In this document: positions 1 to 8,956 of the stretch, piece after piece
Numbering within the stretch: position 1 is the first letter of the stretch
Layout: each line of letters starts with the position of its first letter
Origin: Comamonas endophytica
Lineage (GTDB): Bacteria; Pseudomonadota; Gammaproteobacteria; Burkholderiales; Burkholderiaceae_C
Reading direction: 5' to 3'
Length of the DNA: 64,000 bases
Assembly (NCBI RefSeq): GCF_023634805.2
Contig: NZ_CP106881.1
Coordinates: 3,439,501 to 3,503,500 of the forward strand
Position numbers and translations under genes: made by a program
Notes under the pieces: model-generated
What the model was told of the DNA's origin: nothing
The model's database searches: none
The model's input: the letters and a program-made list of their open reading frames with translations, nothing else

Positions 1-459
1 GGTGCAGGACATGGCGCTCACCAGGCTCTGCAGCTCGTGCACGAACTGGCGCACCGCATCGTTGGTCGTGGTGCTGAGGCTGTCGACGACCAGGCCATCG
101 AGCACCAGCAGCGAGGCTCGGTGCCTTATCAGCTCGCCGCGCAGCAGGCCCACCACGGCCTTGAGCCCGCCTTGCTCCAGCTCGCGGTAGCCGCTGACGT
201 AGAACACCGTCGCACTGACTTCCTGCTGGTCGAAGAAGATCTGCTGCTCCATGTGCTGGAGCATGCGTGCGTGCGACTCCGCCAGCATGGTGACGTACAG
301 CGTGCGAATCTCCCGCCGTGCCAGGGTGTAGGCGATCTGGTTGGCCAACGTGGTCTTGCCCACGCCCGGAGGCCCCTCGAAAATGTAGACACCACCCTCG
401 AACAACCCACCGTTGAGAATATCGTCCAGGCCTTCGACAAGAGTCGGCAATCTTTTCAT
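1..459 (-). CDS. KaiC/RAD55-like RecA-fold ATPase (C-terminus beyond window)
   Basis: The reading frame runs from an ATG at 457-459 (minus) to the window edge, giving 153 codons without a stop. The N-terminus reads MKRLPTLVEGLDDILNGG, the typical opening of KaiC/RAD55-type ATPases. A Walker A motif GPPGVGKTT follows at about residues 29-37, and a Walker B-like strand SLLVLDGLVVDSL lies near residues 115-127. Such proteins are ATP-driven signalling or recombination-like switches; bacterial members often sit beside sensor kinases, but the downstream neighbour is not visible here. No clear Shine-Dalgarno sequence precedes the ATG. The family is well supported, but the specific role is unknown. 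Confidence 0.8.
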   Translation of the reverse strand, partial: MKRLPTLVEGLDDILNGGLFEGGVYIFEGPPGVGKTTLANQIAYTLARREIRTLYVTMLAESHARMLQHMEQQIFFDQQEVSATVFYVSGYRELEQGGLKAVVGLLRGELIRHRASLLVLDGLVVDSLSTTTNDAVRQFVHELQSLVSAMSCT

Positions 460-670
460 TTTCTGAATGCAAATATCAAGTGGGAGCGGATCCACTGAGC
501 CGCTCCGGACGTCGCGCGCAGGAGCGCCGCGGAAAGCTTTGATTCTAGGGCTCGCCGGGCAGTGCGGCTGCAAACACGCGCAAAGATGGGCGATCGATCA
601 AGGCACCATCTGGATTGCGCTGGCACTGGCACCAACCCCAGGGTGGCGGACCAAGTCGTTCGCAGAAAAG

Positions 671-698
671 AAAAAGGAGCCCGCAGGCTCCTTTTTTT
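671..698 (-). terminator. Rho-independent terminator after mqo
   Basis: An 11-bp perfect stem (671-681 with 686-696) encloses a 4-nt loop (CGCA). On the minus strand it is followed by a T-rich run, about 50 nt past the mqo stop. The T-run on the other strand would also let it work for plus-strand transcripts. Confidence 0.85.
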
Positions 699-746
699 CA
701 ACCGTCAACGGTCTGGTGCAGGGTCCGCGGACCCCGCACGGCGCAC

Positions 747-2447
747 TCAAAGCGCTTGCATCTCGGTATTTGCATTGCGGGATGCAGGCGCTGCCGGGGA
801 AGGCGTCGCCGGGGCCGCAGCCGCGGCTGCGGCAGCGCCCTGGGCACCCACCGGCACCTCGATGTAGGGCAGGCCCAGCGCCTGGCTCGTCTGCGTGCGG
901 ATCTCGTTGGTCAGCGCGGCGCTCTCGTTGATCTTGCGGCCGTAGGACGGAACGATGTCCTTGAGCTTGGTTTCCCATCCAGCCGCCATTTCCTGGGGAA
1001 AGGCCTGGGCCAGCAGGTTCAGCATGATCGGAGGAGAGGTCGACGCACCCGGCGAGGCGCCCAGCAGGGCAGCAATGGTCTTGTCCTTGTCCGTCACGAT
1101 CTCGGTGCCGAACTGCAGCAGCGGGCCCTTTTCGGGATCGTTCTTGATGATCTGCACGCGCTGGCCGGCGGTGATCAGCTCCCAGTCCTCGCGCTTGGCG
1201 TTGGGGTAGTACTTGAGCAGTTCGGCATGCCGGTCTTCGTCGGTCAGCTTGGCCTGCTGCATCAGATACTTCACCAGGTCCAGGTTCTCGCTGCCCACCT
1301 TCAGCATGCCGCCCACGTTGTCATGGGTGACGGACGAGAACAGATCGAACCACGAACCTTCCTTCAGGAACTTGGTGCTGAACAGCGCGAAAGGGCCAAA
1401 CAGCACCACCGGCTTGTCGTCGAGCTTGCGGGCATCGATGTGTGGCACCGACATCGGCGGCGAGCCGGTTTCCGCCATGCCGTAGACCTTGACCTTGTGG
1501 CGCTCGGCCAGGGCCGGGGCCTTGAAGGCCAGGAACTGGCCGCCCACGGGGAAGCCGGCGTAGTTCTTCGCTTCGGGAATGCCGGACATCTGCAGCAGCT
1601 TCACGGCAGCGCCGCCGGCGCCGATGAACACGAAACGCGACTTGACGGTGCGTTCCGTGCCATTCTTGAGGTCCTTGACGGTGACGTTCCAGATCTTGTC
1701 GTCGCCCTGGCGCAGCGCCGTGACTTCATGCTGCACCTGCAGCTGGAAGTTGGGGTTGCGCTGCAGGCCGCGGGTCAGCTGGTTGGTGATGACGCCGAAG
1801 TTGACGTCGGTGCCCAGCGGCATATAGGTCGCAGCCACCTTCTGGGCGGGGTCGCGCCCTTCCATCACCAGCGGTGCCCATTGCTTGATCTGCGCGGGGT
1901 CCGTGGAGAACTGCATGCCGTAGAACAGCGGATTCCTGGACAGCGCCTCGTAGCGTTTGCGCAGGTATTCGACGCGGTCCTCGCCCCAGACGAAGCTCAT
2001 GTGAGGCGTTGGATTGATGAAGTCCGAAGGCTGCGACAGACGGCCTTCCTTGACCTGATGCGACCAGAACTGGCGCGAGATCTCGAACTGTTCGGCAATG
2101 CCGACCGCGCGCTTGGTCTCGATCGAGCCGTCCGGCAGTTCCGGCGTGTAGTTCAGCTCGGCAAACGCCGAGTGGCCGGTGCCGGCGTTGTTCCAGCCGT
2201 TGGAGCTCTCCAGCGCCACGCCGTCGAGGCGTTCGAACAGCTGCACCTTCAGGTCGGGCTGCAGTTCCTGCAGATAGGTGGCCAGCGTGATGCTCATGAT
2301 GCCGCCGCCGACCAGGACGACGTCCACAGGCTTGTCGTTCTCGGCAGCGGGCACCGAACGCTGATGCAGTGGCCAGTAGAGGAACAGGACCCCCACGATT
2401 GCTAGAAGGGCCAGCAGGCTGATGCCCCATATCTTGAATTTACGCAT
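747..2447 (-). CDS. mqo: malate:quinone oxidoreductase, membrane-anchored
   Basis: FAD-dependent enzyme that oxidises malate to oxaloacetate and passes electrons to quinone at the inner membrane; it bypasses or complements NAD-malate dehydrogenase. The FAD-binding motif [10 protein letters not shown] is at about residues 43-52, followed by typical Mqo sequence such as NNAGTGHSA and [10 protein letters not shown] chose the second ATG (2445-2447), because GGAG lies about 6 nt before it; the first ATG (2457-2459) adds four residues and itself overlaps that GGAG. The protein is then 566 aa. Residues 7-25 form a hydrophobic helix that could anchor it, and the C-terminus carries an Ala/Pro-rich tail absent from the compact core family. 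Confidence 0.95.
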   Translation of the reverse strand: MRKFKIWGISLLALLAIVGVLFLYWPLHQRSVPAAENDKPVDVVLVGGGIMSITLATYLQELQPDLKVQLFERLDGVALESSNGWNNAGTGHSAFAELNYTPELPDGSIETKRAVGIAEQFEISRQFWSHQVKEGRLSQPSDFINPTPHMSFVWGEDRVEYLRKRYEALSRNPLFYGMQFSTDPAQIKQWAPLVMEGRDPAQKVAATYMPLGTDVNFGVITNQLTRGLQRNPNFQLQVQHEVTALRQGDDKIWNVTVKDLKNGTERTVKSRFVFIGAGGAAVKLLQMSGIPEAKNYAGFPVGGQFLAFKAPALAERHKVKVYGMAETGSPPMSVPHIDARKLDDKPVVLFGPFALFSTKFLKEGSWFDLFSSVTHDNVGGMLKVGSENLDLVKYLMQQAKLTDEDRHAELLKYYPNAKREDWELITAGQRVQIIKNDPEKGPLLQFGTEIVTDKDKTIAALLGASPGASTSPPIMLNLLAQAFPQEMAAGWETKLKDIVPSYGRKINESAALTNEIRTQTSQALGLPYIEVPVGAQGAAAAAAAAPATPSPAAPASRNANTEMQAL

Positions 2448-2574
2448 GGAATACTCCATACCGTTGGCGAATCGGTTTCAATAGAAAAAAACTGCGCAAG
2501 GCTTGACGCTCTCTCCAGGCGGCGCTCGATCAAGGACCGACCACACGCCTGGCTGCCCTGCGCAAACAGGTCAT

Positions 2575-2634
2575 AAAAAAATCCCCGCAGCTCCCTTTCC
2601 GCTCTGACGTGGCGGCATAGGAAAAGCTGCGGGG
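2575..2634 (-). terminator. terminator or attenuator upstream of mqo
   Basis: A 10-bp perfect stem (2583-2592 with 2625-2634) is extended by inner pairings (2596-2600 with 2620-2624; 2599-2602 with 2612-2615, partly alternative). On the minus strand it is followed by A then seven T. It lies about 130 nt upstream of the mqo start and points toward mqo. It either ends an unrecognised upstream transcript or acts as a leader attenuator for mqo. Confidence 0.6.
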
Positions 2635-3160
2635 CTGGGCGGCTGCAACGGCTTGTTCCCCGCAGGTGACCGCGTACGCTGGTACAGCGATGGTCCGTGC
2701 GGCAGCAACCAGTGCGTGCCGACTCGGCAATCGTCTCTGCAGTGATGCCAAACGGAGCCAGCGATTCCCGCCGATCTCGCCATTGCGTCACGCCCACCGG
2801 CCGTGCCCGGCAGATGGCTTCCGAGGGATGCAATCCGGACCGGGCATGGCGGCTTCAGTTGGCGCTGATCCATGCTCCATGCCGGCACATCGCTTGAGTG
2901 CATGTCACCCGCCTGGAGCTCGATCAGCCCACGTGGGGTCGGATTGTGCCGAGTCGGAAAGCAATAGGTGGTTTCACTATGTAAATGCCGTCAGGATGGC
3001 ATGGTCATGCAGTGCAGTGACGGGCACCGGCTGGTTCTTCAACATTGACAGCATTGCGGGCACCAGTGATGCGTGGATCACGCGCAAGGTGATAGCGCTG
3101 GAGCCATGGGGGGCAGGCTGCCGAGACAAAAGATCAAAGCACAGGTATTTGCGAGTATAA
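2635..3160. other. gene-poor stretch between mqo leader and tRNA-Lys
   Basis: No recognisable protein gene. The open frames here are short, arginine-rich and lack ribosome binding sites. A minus-strand transcript ending at the terminator at 2575-2634 would start somewhere in this stretch, so an untranslated RNA is possible, but I see no known RNA family. Confidence 0.4.
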
Positions 3161-3196
3161 AAACAAAAACCCGCTATCCAAAAGATAGCGGGTTTT
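3161..3196 (-). terminator. terminator after tRNA-Lys
   Basis: A 13-bp perfect stem (3166-3178 with 3184-3196) with a 5-nt loop is followed on the minus strand by a T-rich tail. It lies 12 nt beyond the encoded CCA of tRNA-Lys. Confidence 0.9.
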
Positions 3197-3208
3197 CCTT
3201 GTGTGCCT

Positions 3209-3284
3209 TGGTGGGTCGTGCGTGATTCGAACACGCGACCTACGGATTAAAAGTCCGCTGCTCTACCGACTGAGCTAACGACCC
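3209..3284 (-). tRNA. tRNA-Lys (anticodon TTT)
   Basis: On the minus strand the 7-bp acceptor stem GGGTCGT/ACGACCC, the D-arm AGCTCAGTCGGTAGAGC, an anticodon loop carrying TTT and the T-arm GTTCGAATC form a canonical cloverleaf. The discriminator A and CCA are encoded (3209-3212). The gene is 76 nt long. tcdA lies upstream on the same strand and a strong hairpin terminator follows. Confidence 0.97.
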
Positions 3285-3342
3285 CACCTGCTTCACGAAA
3301 CCATTGTTCCGATCAGCGAAGAACACGATTCTAGCACGGAAT

Positions 3343-4152
3343 TCAAGCCACTTTTGGCTTGATGGCCGCAATTTGATCCAGCACCCAGCCGGCCGCGCAT
3401 TGGCCGAAGGTCGCCGTCACGGCGACGACCGAGCCGTAACCATGGCAGTTGAGCGTGCCGTCGGCGCTGTCGATGGCGCAGGAGGCATCGGGCTGGGCCA
3501 CGGGCTCGCGGCTGAAGACGCAGGCCACGCCCATCTTCTTGCCGTCGCGCGGAGCGCGGTGTTCGCGGCGCAGGCGGTAGCGCAGCTGGGCCAGCAGCGG
3601 GTCGTGGGTGGTCTGGCTCAGGTCGTCGATGTCGACCTTGTGCGCATGGCGTTTGCCGCCGGCAGCACCTGCGCTGATGAAAAGCAGCTTGTTGCGCCGT
3701 GCGTGCGCCGCCATGGCGGTCTTGGCCTTGACCTGGTCGCAGGCATCGATGACGGCCGTGACGCCCGCGGGCAGCAGTGCCGGCCAGTTCTCCGGCTCGA
3801 CGAAATCCTCGATGCACTGCACTTCGCAATCCGGATGGATCTGCGCAATGCGTTCGCGCATGGCGTCCACCTTGGCCTGGCCGACGGTGGAGCTGAGGGC
3901 GTGGATCTGGCGGTTGATGTTCGACTCGGACACCTGGTCCAGGTCGATCAGAGTGATGCGGCCGACGCCGCTGCGCGCCAGCGCCTCGGCGGCCCAGGAG
4001 CCGACCCCGCCGATGCCGACCACGGCCACATGCGCCGCGCGGATGCGCGCTGCCCCCTCGACGCCATAGAGGCGCTCCAGGCCGCCGAAGCGGCGCTGGT
4101 TGTCCGGAAGCAGGGGGGTATCGCCGGGCGCAGTGCTCTGCGTGGACGTCAT
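3343..4152 (-). CDS. tcdA: tRNA threonylcarbamoyladenosine dehydratase TcdA (CsdL)
   Basis: E1-like (ThiF/MoeB fold) ATP-dependent enzyme that converts t6A37 of tRNAs to its cyclic form ct6A. The nucleotide-binding loop GIGGVGSW is at residues 46-53, followed by RSGVGRITLIDLDQVSESNINRQ-type sequence in which D and R bind ATP. The 269-aa length fits the family. Its ATG overlaps the cpoB stop as ATGA, so it is probably translated by coupling from the tol-pal transcript. It lies directly upstream of tRNA-Lys, which is itself a t6A/ct6A substrate class. Confidence 0.93.
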   Translation of the reverse strand: MTSTQSTAPGDTPLLPDNQRRFGGLERLYGVEGAARIRAAHVAVVGIGGVGSWAAEALARSGVGRITLIDLDQVSESNINRQIHALSSTVGQAKVDAMRERIAQIHPDCEVQCIEDFVEPENWPALLPAGVTAVIDACDQVKAKTAMAAHARRNKLLFISAGAAGGKRHAHKVDIDDLSQTTHDPLLAQLRYRLRREHRAPRDGKKMGVACVFSREPVAQPDASCAIDSADGTLNCHGYGSVVAVTATFGQCAAGWVLDQIAAIKPKVA

Positions 4153-4925
4153 TTCAGGCGGGACAGCTGGTCTTTGGCGGCCACTGCGGCTTCGCTGCGC
4201 GGATAGGTCTTGACCAGATCCTCAAGCGTCTTGCGCGCGGCGCGCGTGTCCTTGAGCTCGATCTGGCAGTTGGCGATGGACAGTGCCGCTTCGGGCGCGC
4301 GGCCGTGCTCGGGGGTTGCCGTGAGCAGCGACCTGAAGTTGGCGATGGCCTCCTTGTAGTCGCGCTCGGCGTACTGGGCATTGCCCAGCCAGAAGCGTGC
4401 CGAGGGCAGGTAGCCGCTGCGCGGGTACTGGCGGATGAAGGCGCTGAAGGATTTGTTCGCGTCGGCGAAACGCCCGGCGCGGAAGACCTCGAGCGCGGCT
4501 TCGAAGTCGCGTTTCTCGGCCGGATCGGCCGTGAACTGCTGGCCGTCGACCGTGACGGCCACCGGCTCGAATTGCTTGAGCCGTTCTTCCACACCCTGGG
4601 CAATGTCCTTTTGCCGGCGCTGCAGTTCCGAGGACTGCTGCACCAGCTGTTCGTTTTGCCCGCGCAGCCGTGCCTGGTCCTGGCGCAGCGTCTCGATCTG
4701 CGCCTGCAGGTCGAGCAGGCTGCGCCGCAGCTGCGCCGTGTCTTCGCTCGCACGCTGGTTCGACTGCTGCATGGCATCGAGGCGCTGGCGCAACTCGAGA
4801 ATCGCGCGGCGCGCCTCGTCATCGCCGAACAGGGCGGCCTGGCTGGCGGTGGCAAAGGATGCGGTGCAGGCCAAAGCCAGCACCATTCGGGCAACGGAAG
4901 TGGTGCGGAAAAACGGCATTGTCAT
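4149..4925 (-). CDS. cpoB: cell division coordinator CpoB (YbgF)
   Basis: Periplasmic Tol-Pal partner that coordinates outer-membrane constriction with septal peptidoglycan synthesis. Residues 1 to about 30 form a signal peptide ending SQA|ALF. A coiled-coil segment (roughly residues 38-115, rich in Q, R, L and E) mediates trimerisation, and C-terminal TPR-like repeats (about 140-255) include FRAGRFADANKSF and YPRSGYLPSARFWLGNA. The chosen ATG (4923-4925) overlaps the pal stop as TGATG; a TTG one codon upstream is less likely. It is cotranscribed with tolB and pal and coupled to tcdA downstream. Confidence 0.9.
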   Translation of the reverse strand: MTMPFFRTTSVARMVLALACTASFATASQAALFGDDEARRAILELRQRLDAMQQSNQRASEDTAQLRRSLLDLQAQIETLRQDQARLRGQNEQLVQQSSELQRRQKDIAQGVEERLKQFEPVAVTVDGQQFTADPAEKRDFEAALEVFRAGRFADANKSFSAFIRQYPRSGYLPSARFWLGNAQYAERDYKEAIANFRSLLTATPEHGRAPEAALSIANCQIELKDTRAARKTLEDLVKTYPRSEAAVAAKDQLSRLK

Positions 4926-5467
4926 CAACGGTAGGACAGTTCAGCGCGGCGGTTCTGCGCGAAAGCTTCTTCGGTGAAGCCCTGCATGGCGGGCTTTTCC
5001 TTGCCGAAGCTCACGGCTTCGACCTGGGAGTCGGGCACGCCCAGCAGGCCCAGCGAGCGGCGCACGGCTTCGGCGCGCTTCTGGCCCAGTGCCAGGTTGT
5101 ATTCGCGGCCACCGCGCTCGTCGGTGTGGCCTTCGATGACGACACGGCGGTTGGGCGAAGCCTTGATGAAACGGGCATGGGCTTCGATCTGGGCCTGTGC
5201 ATCGGCCTTGATGACGAACGAGTCGTAGTCGAAATACACGATGCGGCTCACGCCTTGGGGGCCGGCCTGGTTGCTGCCCGACTGGGTCAGGTCGACGCCG
5301 GAAACGCCGCTTTGGGCCGTGCCGCCGCCGTTGGCGCCGGCGCCAGCGCCGCTGCTCAGCGCGGAGCCGTCGGTGACGGGCTTGTCATCGAGCTTGACGC
5401 CCGAGCTGCAACCCGCCATCAGGGCGGCGACGGTCAGGGCGATGGAAAGGCGTTTGAAGGTGATCAT
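4925..5467 (-). CDS. pal: peptidoglycan-associated lipoprotein Pal
   Basis: Outer-membrane lipoprotein that binds peptidoglycan and TolB and maintains envelope integrity. The ATG at 5465-5467 has GGAG 5 nt upstream; a longer upstream frame has no such site. A lipoprotein signal with lipobox LMAGC places the lipidated Cys at residue 20. After a Gly/Ser/Ala-rich linker, an OmpA-like domain (about 75-180) contains IVYFDYDSF and the peptidoglycan-binding HTDERGGREYN. At 180 aa it is close to the usual size. It lies between tolB and cpoB. Confidence 0.95.
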   Translation of the reverse strand: MITFKRLSIALTVAALMAGCSSGVKLDDKPVTDGSALSSGAGAGANGGGTAQSGVSGVDLTQSGSNQAGPQGVSRIVYFDYDSFVIKADAQAQIEAHARFIKASPNRRVVIEGHTDERGGREYNLALGQKRAEAVRRSLGLLGVPDSQVEAVSFGKEKPAMQGFTEEAFAQNRRAELSYR

Positions 5468-5529
5468 GTGGACTCCAGCGTGTGGCAGTACGAATGCGCA
5501 AGTAACGTTTATGAAAAGAAAAGCAAAAC

Positions 5530-6849
5530 TCAATGTTTGAGGAACGGGCCCCAGTCCGGCTCGCGAATGTCGCCACCCTGGCCTGCCAGACGCGCCTTGA
5601 TCTTGCCGTCCAGCGTCGTGGTCATCAGCGATTCGCGCCCCTGCTGCAGCGTCGCGTAGACGATCAGGCGGCTGTTGGGCGCAAAACTCGGATTCTCATC
5701 GGCCGTGGTGTCGGTAATCGCGGTCACGGTGCCTGCACTCAGGTCCATCACATGCAGCTTGAAGCCCCCGCCCACGCGCGAAATATACGCGAGCCAGCGG
5801 CCGTCCGGACTCACGCTGGGAGAAATGTTGTAGCTGCCGCTGAAAGTCACGCGCTCGGCGTTGCCGCCGCTGGCCGAGACCTTGTAGATCTGCGGCGCAC
5901 CGCCGCGGTCGCTGACGAAGAAGATCGTGCGGCCGTCGCTGGAAAACGCCGGTTCGGTATCGATGCCGCTGCTTTGCATCAGGCGGCGCGGCTCGCCGCC
6001 CTCGGCGCTGATCATGTACAGCTGCGAGCCGCCATCGCGCGTGAGCGTGACGGCCAGCTGCTCGCCATTGGGCGACCAGGCCGGCGCGCTGTTGGAGCCG
6101 CGGAAGTTCGCCACCAGCCGGCGCCGGCCGCTGGACACGTCGTGCACGTAGACCACGGGCTTGCGCGACTCGAAGGATACATAGGCCACCTGCCGGCCGT
6201 TGGGCGACCATGCCGGCGAGATGATGGGCTCGGCGCTCGACAGCGCCGATTGCGCGTTCTCGCCATCGGCATCGGCAATCCACAGCCGGTAGTTTCTGCC
6301 GGCTTTGGTGACATAGGCAATGCGTGTCGAGAAGATGCCGCGCTCGCCGGTGAGCTTCTCATAGACGTAGTCGGCAATGCGGTGGGCCACCAGGCGCAGG
6401 TCGCCGGTGGTGACGGCAAAGCCCTGGCCGCCCAGGTCCTCGCCGCGCACCACGTCCCACAGGCGAAAGCGCACGTCGAAACGGCCGTCGGCCAGGCGCG
6501 TCACGCTGCCCGTGACCAGCGAGTCGGCCATCTTCTGCTTCCACAGCGCGACGTCGGGGCGCGAGGTTTCATCGAGCTGCGTGCCCGAGGCGTCGACGCC
6601 GCGGAACTGGCCGCTGCGCTCGAGATCGGCCTGCACGATGGCGGCGAGCTTCTGCGGCGACTGGGCCTCGCCGCGGAACGGGGCAATGGCGATCGGCAAC
6701 TGCGTCAGGCCCACGCCCGTGACTTCGACACGGAACTGCGCAAGGGCTGGCAGGGCAGGCGTGGAGGCCAGGGCCGCGAGAAAGCCGCGGCGCATCGTGA
6801 GCGGCGCCGCCGCGGAAGAAAGGGTGGATGGAGTTCGGTCAATAGTCAT
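5530..6849 (-). CDS. tolB: Tol-Pal system beta-propeller protein TolB
   Basis: Periplasmic protein that docks on Pal and on the Tol inner-membrane complex. An N-terminal alpha/beta domain (about 40-165) is followed by six-bladed beta-propeller repeats with recurring PAWSPNG, PAFSSDG and PSVSPDG motifs. The ATG at 6847-6849 gives 439 aa. A second ATG, at 6793-6795, directly precedes the signal segment RRGFLAALASTPALPALA. The twin arginine there is unusual for TolB and could be a Tat-type signal or simply a positively charged n-region. tolQ, tolR and tolA are not in this window. Confidence 0.95.
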   Translation of the reverse strand: MTIDRTPSTLSSAAAPLTMRRGFLAALASTPALPALAQFRVEVTGVGLTQLPIAIAPFRGEAQSPQKLAAIVQADLERSGQFRGVDASGTQLDETSRPDVALWKQKMADSLVTGSVTRLADGRFDVRFRLWDVVRGEDLGGQGFAVTTGDLRLVAHRIADYVYEKLTGERGIFSTRIAYVTKAGRNYRLWIADADGENAQSALSSAEPIISPAWSPNGRQVAYVSFESRKPVVYVHDVSSGRRRLVANFRGSNSAPAWSPNGEQLAVTLTRDGGSQLYMISAEGGEPRRLMQSSGIDTEPAFSSDGRTIFFVSDRGGAPQIYKVSASGGNAERVTFSGSYNISPSVSPDGRWLAYISRVGGGFKLHVMDLSAGTVTAITDTTADENPSFAPNSRLIVYATLQQGRESLMTTTLDGKIKARLAGQGGDIREPDWGPFLKH

Positions 6850-6970
6850 TGGCAACCATCATAGTGCGGGTTTGTCCCGGTGCTTAACGAGCGGATGTTA
6901 CACACTACCGCGCAGCCGATATGTAAGACGATGATTACGCAGGCTGTGGGGGCCGTAGAATCCGCGTCAC

Positions 6971-8758
6971 ATGCAAGCCACCCCCTCCGCCCCCGAAGCC
7001 GCCAGCGCCGTGTCCGCGCCGCCCCGAAGCATGCGCCAGCGTCTCAAGCGCCTGGCACCGTATTTCGGCGGCCGCCGCTGGACCTGGGTGCTGGCCGTGC
7101 TTGCCATGCTGGTCGGGGCGGCCACCGAGCCGATGATCCCCGCGCTGCTCAAGCCCCTGCTGGACAGCGGCTTCACCGATGGCAGCTTGCAGCTGTGGCT
7201 GGTGCCCTTATCCATCATGGGCGTGTTCCTGCTGCGCGGCATCGCCCAGTTCGTCGGCCAGTACGCGCTGGCGCGCATCGCCAACGAGGGCATGCTGAGC
7301 CTGCGCCATGCGCTGTTCGACCGGTTGCTGGCGGCGGACATGGCGCTGTTTTCGCGCCAGTCGGCCAGCAGCCTGTCGAACACCGTGGTGTATGAAGTGC
7401 AGACCGGCTCGACGCTGCTGGTGCAGGCCATGATGGGCCTGTCGCGCGACAGCTTCACGCTGATCGCGCTGCTGGGCTATCTGCTGTATCTCAACTGGCA
7501 ATTGACGCTGGTGGTGGGGCTGGTCGTGCCCGGTGTCGCGTGGATCATGAAAACGCTGTCGCGGCGGCTGTACCGCATCACCAAGGCCAGCCAGGAGGCC
7601 ACCGATTCGCTGGCCTATGTGGTCGAGGAAAACGTGCTGGCCCACCGCATGGTGCGGCTGCACGGCGCGCAGCAGGAGCAGCAGGGGCGCTTCGGCTCCC
7701 TGAGCCAGCGCCTGCGCCATCTGGCCGTCAAGTCCACCATCGCTTCGGCGGCGATGACCCCGCTGACCCAGTTGCTGGCCGCGGCCGCGCTGTCGGCGGT
7801 GATCTGCATCGCGCTGTGGCAAAGCCGCCAGGCCCTGCGCGCCGACGATGTCACGGTGGGCGGCTTCGTGTCGTTCATCACCGCGATGCTGATGCTGGTG
7901 GCGCCCATCCGCCGGCTGGCCGATGTCGCCAACCCGATCACGCGCGGCGTGGCCGCACTCGAGCGCGGGCTGGCGCTGCTGGACAGCACGCAGGCGGAGC
8001 AGGGCGGCACGCACCGGACGGCGCGCGCGCGCGGCGCGCTCGAGCTGCGCGATGTGGGCGTGGCCTTTGGCGAGGACCACGCGCCGGCGCTGGCGCAGGT
8101 CAACCTGCGCGTGCAGCCGGGCGAGGTCGTGGCGCTGGTCGGGCCCTCGGGGGCGGGCAAGACCACGCTGGTCAATCTGCTGCCGCGCTTCCTGGCGCCC
8201 ACGCAGGGCGAGGTGCTGCTTGACGGCCGGCCTCTGGGCGACTGGGACCTGTCCAGCCTGCGCCGGCAGTTCGCGATGGTCAGCCAGGATGTGGTGATGT
8301 TCAACGACAGCGTGGCGGCCAACGTCGCGCTGGGCGCTCGGATCGATGAGGCCAAGGTCTGGGCCAGCCTCGAAGCCGCCAATCTGGGCGAGCATGTGCG
8401 CCGCATGCCCCAGGGCCTGCAGACCCTGGTGGGACACAACGCCGCCCAGCTGTCGGGCGGACAGCGCCAGCGCCTGGCGATCGCGCGCGCCATCTATAAG
8501 GACGCGCCGATCCTGATTCTGGACGAGGCCACCTCGGCGCTCGACACCGAGTCCGAACGCCTGGTGCAGGAGGCGCTGCAGCGGCTGATGCAGGGCCGCA
8601 CGACGCTGGTCATCGCGCACCGGCTTTCCACCATCGAGCATGCCGACCGCGTGGTGGTCATGGAGCGCGGCCACATTGTCGAGCAGGGCTCGCATGCGCA
8701 ACTGATTGCGCAGGGCGGGCTCTATGCGCGGCTGCAGGCGCGGCCCGCAGCGCACTAG
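6971..8758 (+). CDS. msbA: lipid A ABC exporter MsbA
   Basis: Homodimeric ABC half-transporter that flips core-lipid A across the inner membrane. The N-terminal half (about 40-330) holds six membrane helices; the C-terminal ATPase has Walker A GPSGAGKTT (about 390-398), signature LSGGQRQRLAIARA (about 494-507), Walker B ILILDEATSALD (about 512-523) and the H-loop VIAHRLST. The 595-aa length is normal. No ribosome binding site precedes the ATG; a -10-like TAGAAT at 6956-6961 lies so close that the mRNA could be leaderless or nearly so. It is divergent from tolB. Confidence 0.93.
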   Translation: MQATPSAPEAASAVSAPPRSMRQRLKRLAPYFGGRRWTWVLAVLAMLVGAATEPMIPALLKPLLDSGFTDGSLQLWLVPLSIMGVFLLRGIAQFVGQYALARIANEGMLSLRHALFDRLLAADMALFSRQSASSLSNTVVYEVQTGSTLLVQAMMGLSRDSFTLIALLGYLLYLNWQLTLVVGLVVPGVAWIMKTLSRRLYRITKASQEATDSLAYVVEENVLAHRMVRLHGAQQEQQGRFGSLSQRLRHLAVKSTIASAAMTPLTQLLAAAALSAVICIALWQSRQALRADDVTVGGFVSFITAMLMLVAPIRRLADVANPITRGVAALERGLALLDSTQAEQGGTHRTARARGALELRDVGVAFGEDHAPALAQVNLRVQPGEVVALVGPSGAGKTTLVNLLPRFLAPTQGEVLLDGRPLGDWDLSSLRRQFAMVSQDVVMFNDSVAANVALGARIDEAKVWASLEAANLGEHVRRMPQGLQTLVGHNAAQLSGGQRQRLAIARAIYKDAPILILDEATSALDTESERLVQEALQRLMQGRTTLVIAHRLSTIEHADRVVVMERGHIVEQGSHAQLIAQGGLYARLQARPAAH

Positions 8759-8956
8759 TTTGCGCGGGCGGCGCCTGCAATCCGTCGATGGGCAGGAGCC
8801 GCCGGGCGCGATTCACTCCGGATTTGCCAGCTGCGTGCCGAACTGGAACAACGCCGATGCAGTTGCCACATGGGGCACACGGTCGAGCCGACATTGAGCA
8901 GCAGTTTGGTGCCGGAGTGCATGGCGACTGGTAATTGCCGGCCTGGGCGCCGCGCC

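Noticed and set aside
615..2405. 596-codon plus-strand ORF opposite mqo
   Set aside because: It is the antisense shadow of mqo; composition is rich in Arg, Gln, His and Ala and has no family match or ribosome binding site.
2530..2751. Small minus-strand ORF spanning the mqo leader hairpin
   Set aside because: No ribosome binding site and its frame crosses a terminator stem, so it is unlikely to be translated.
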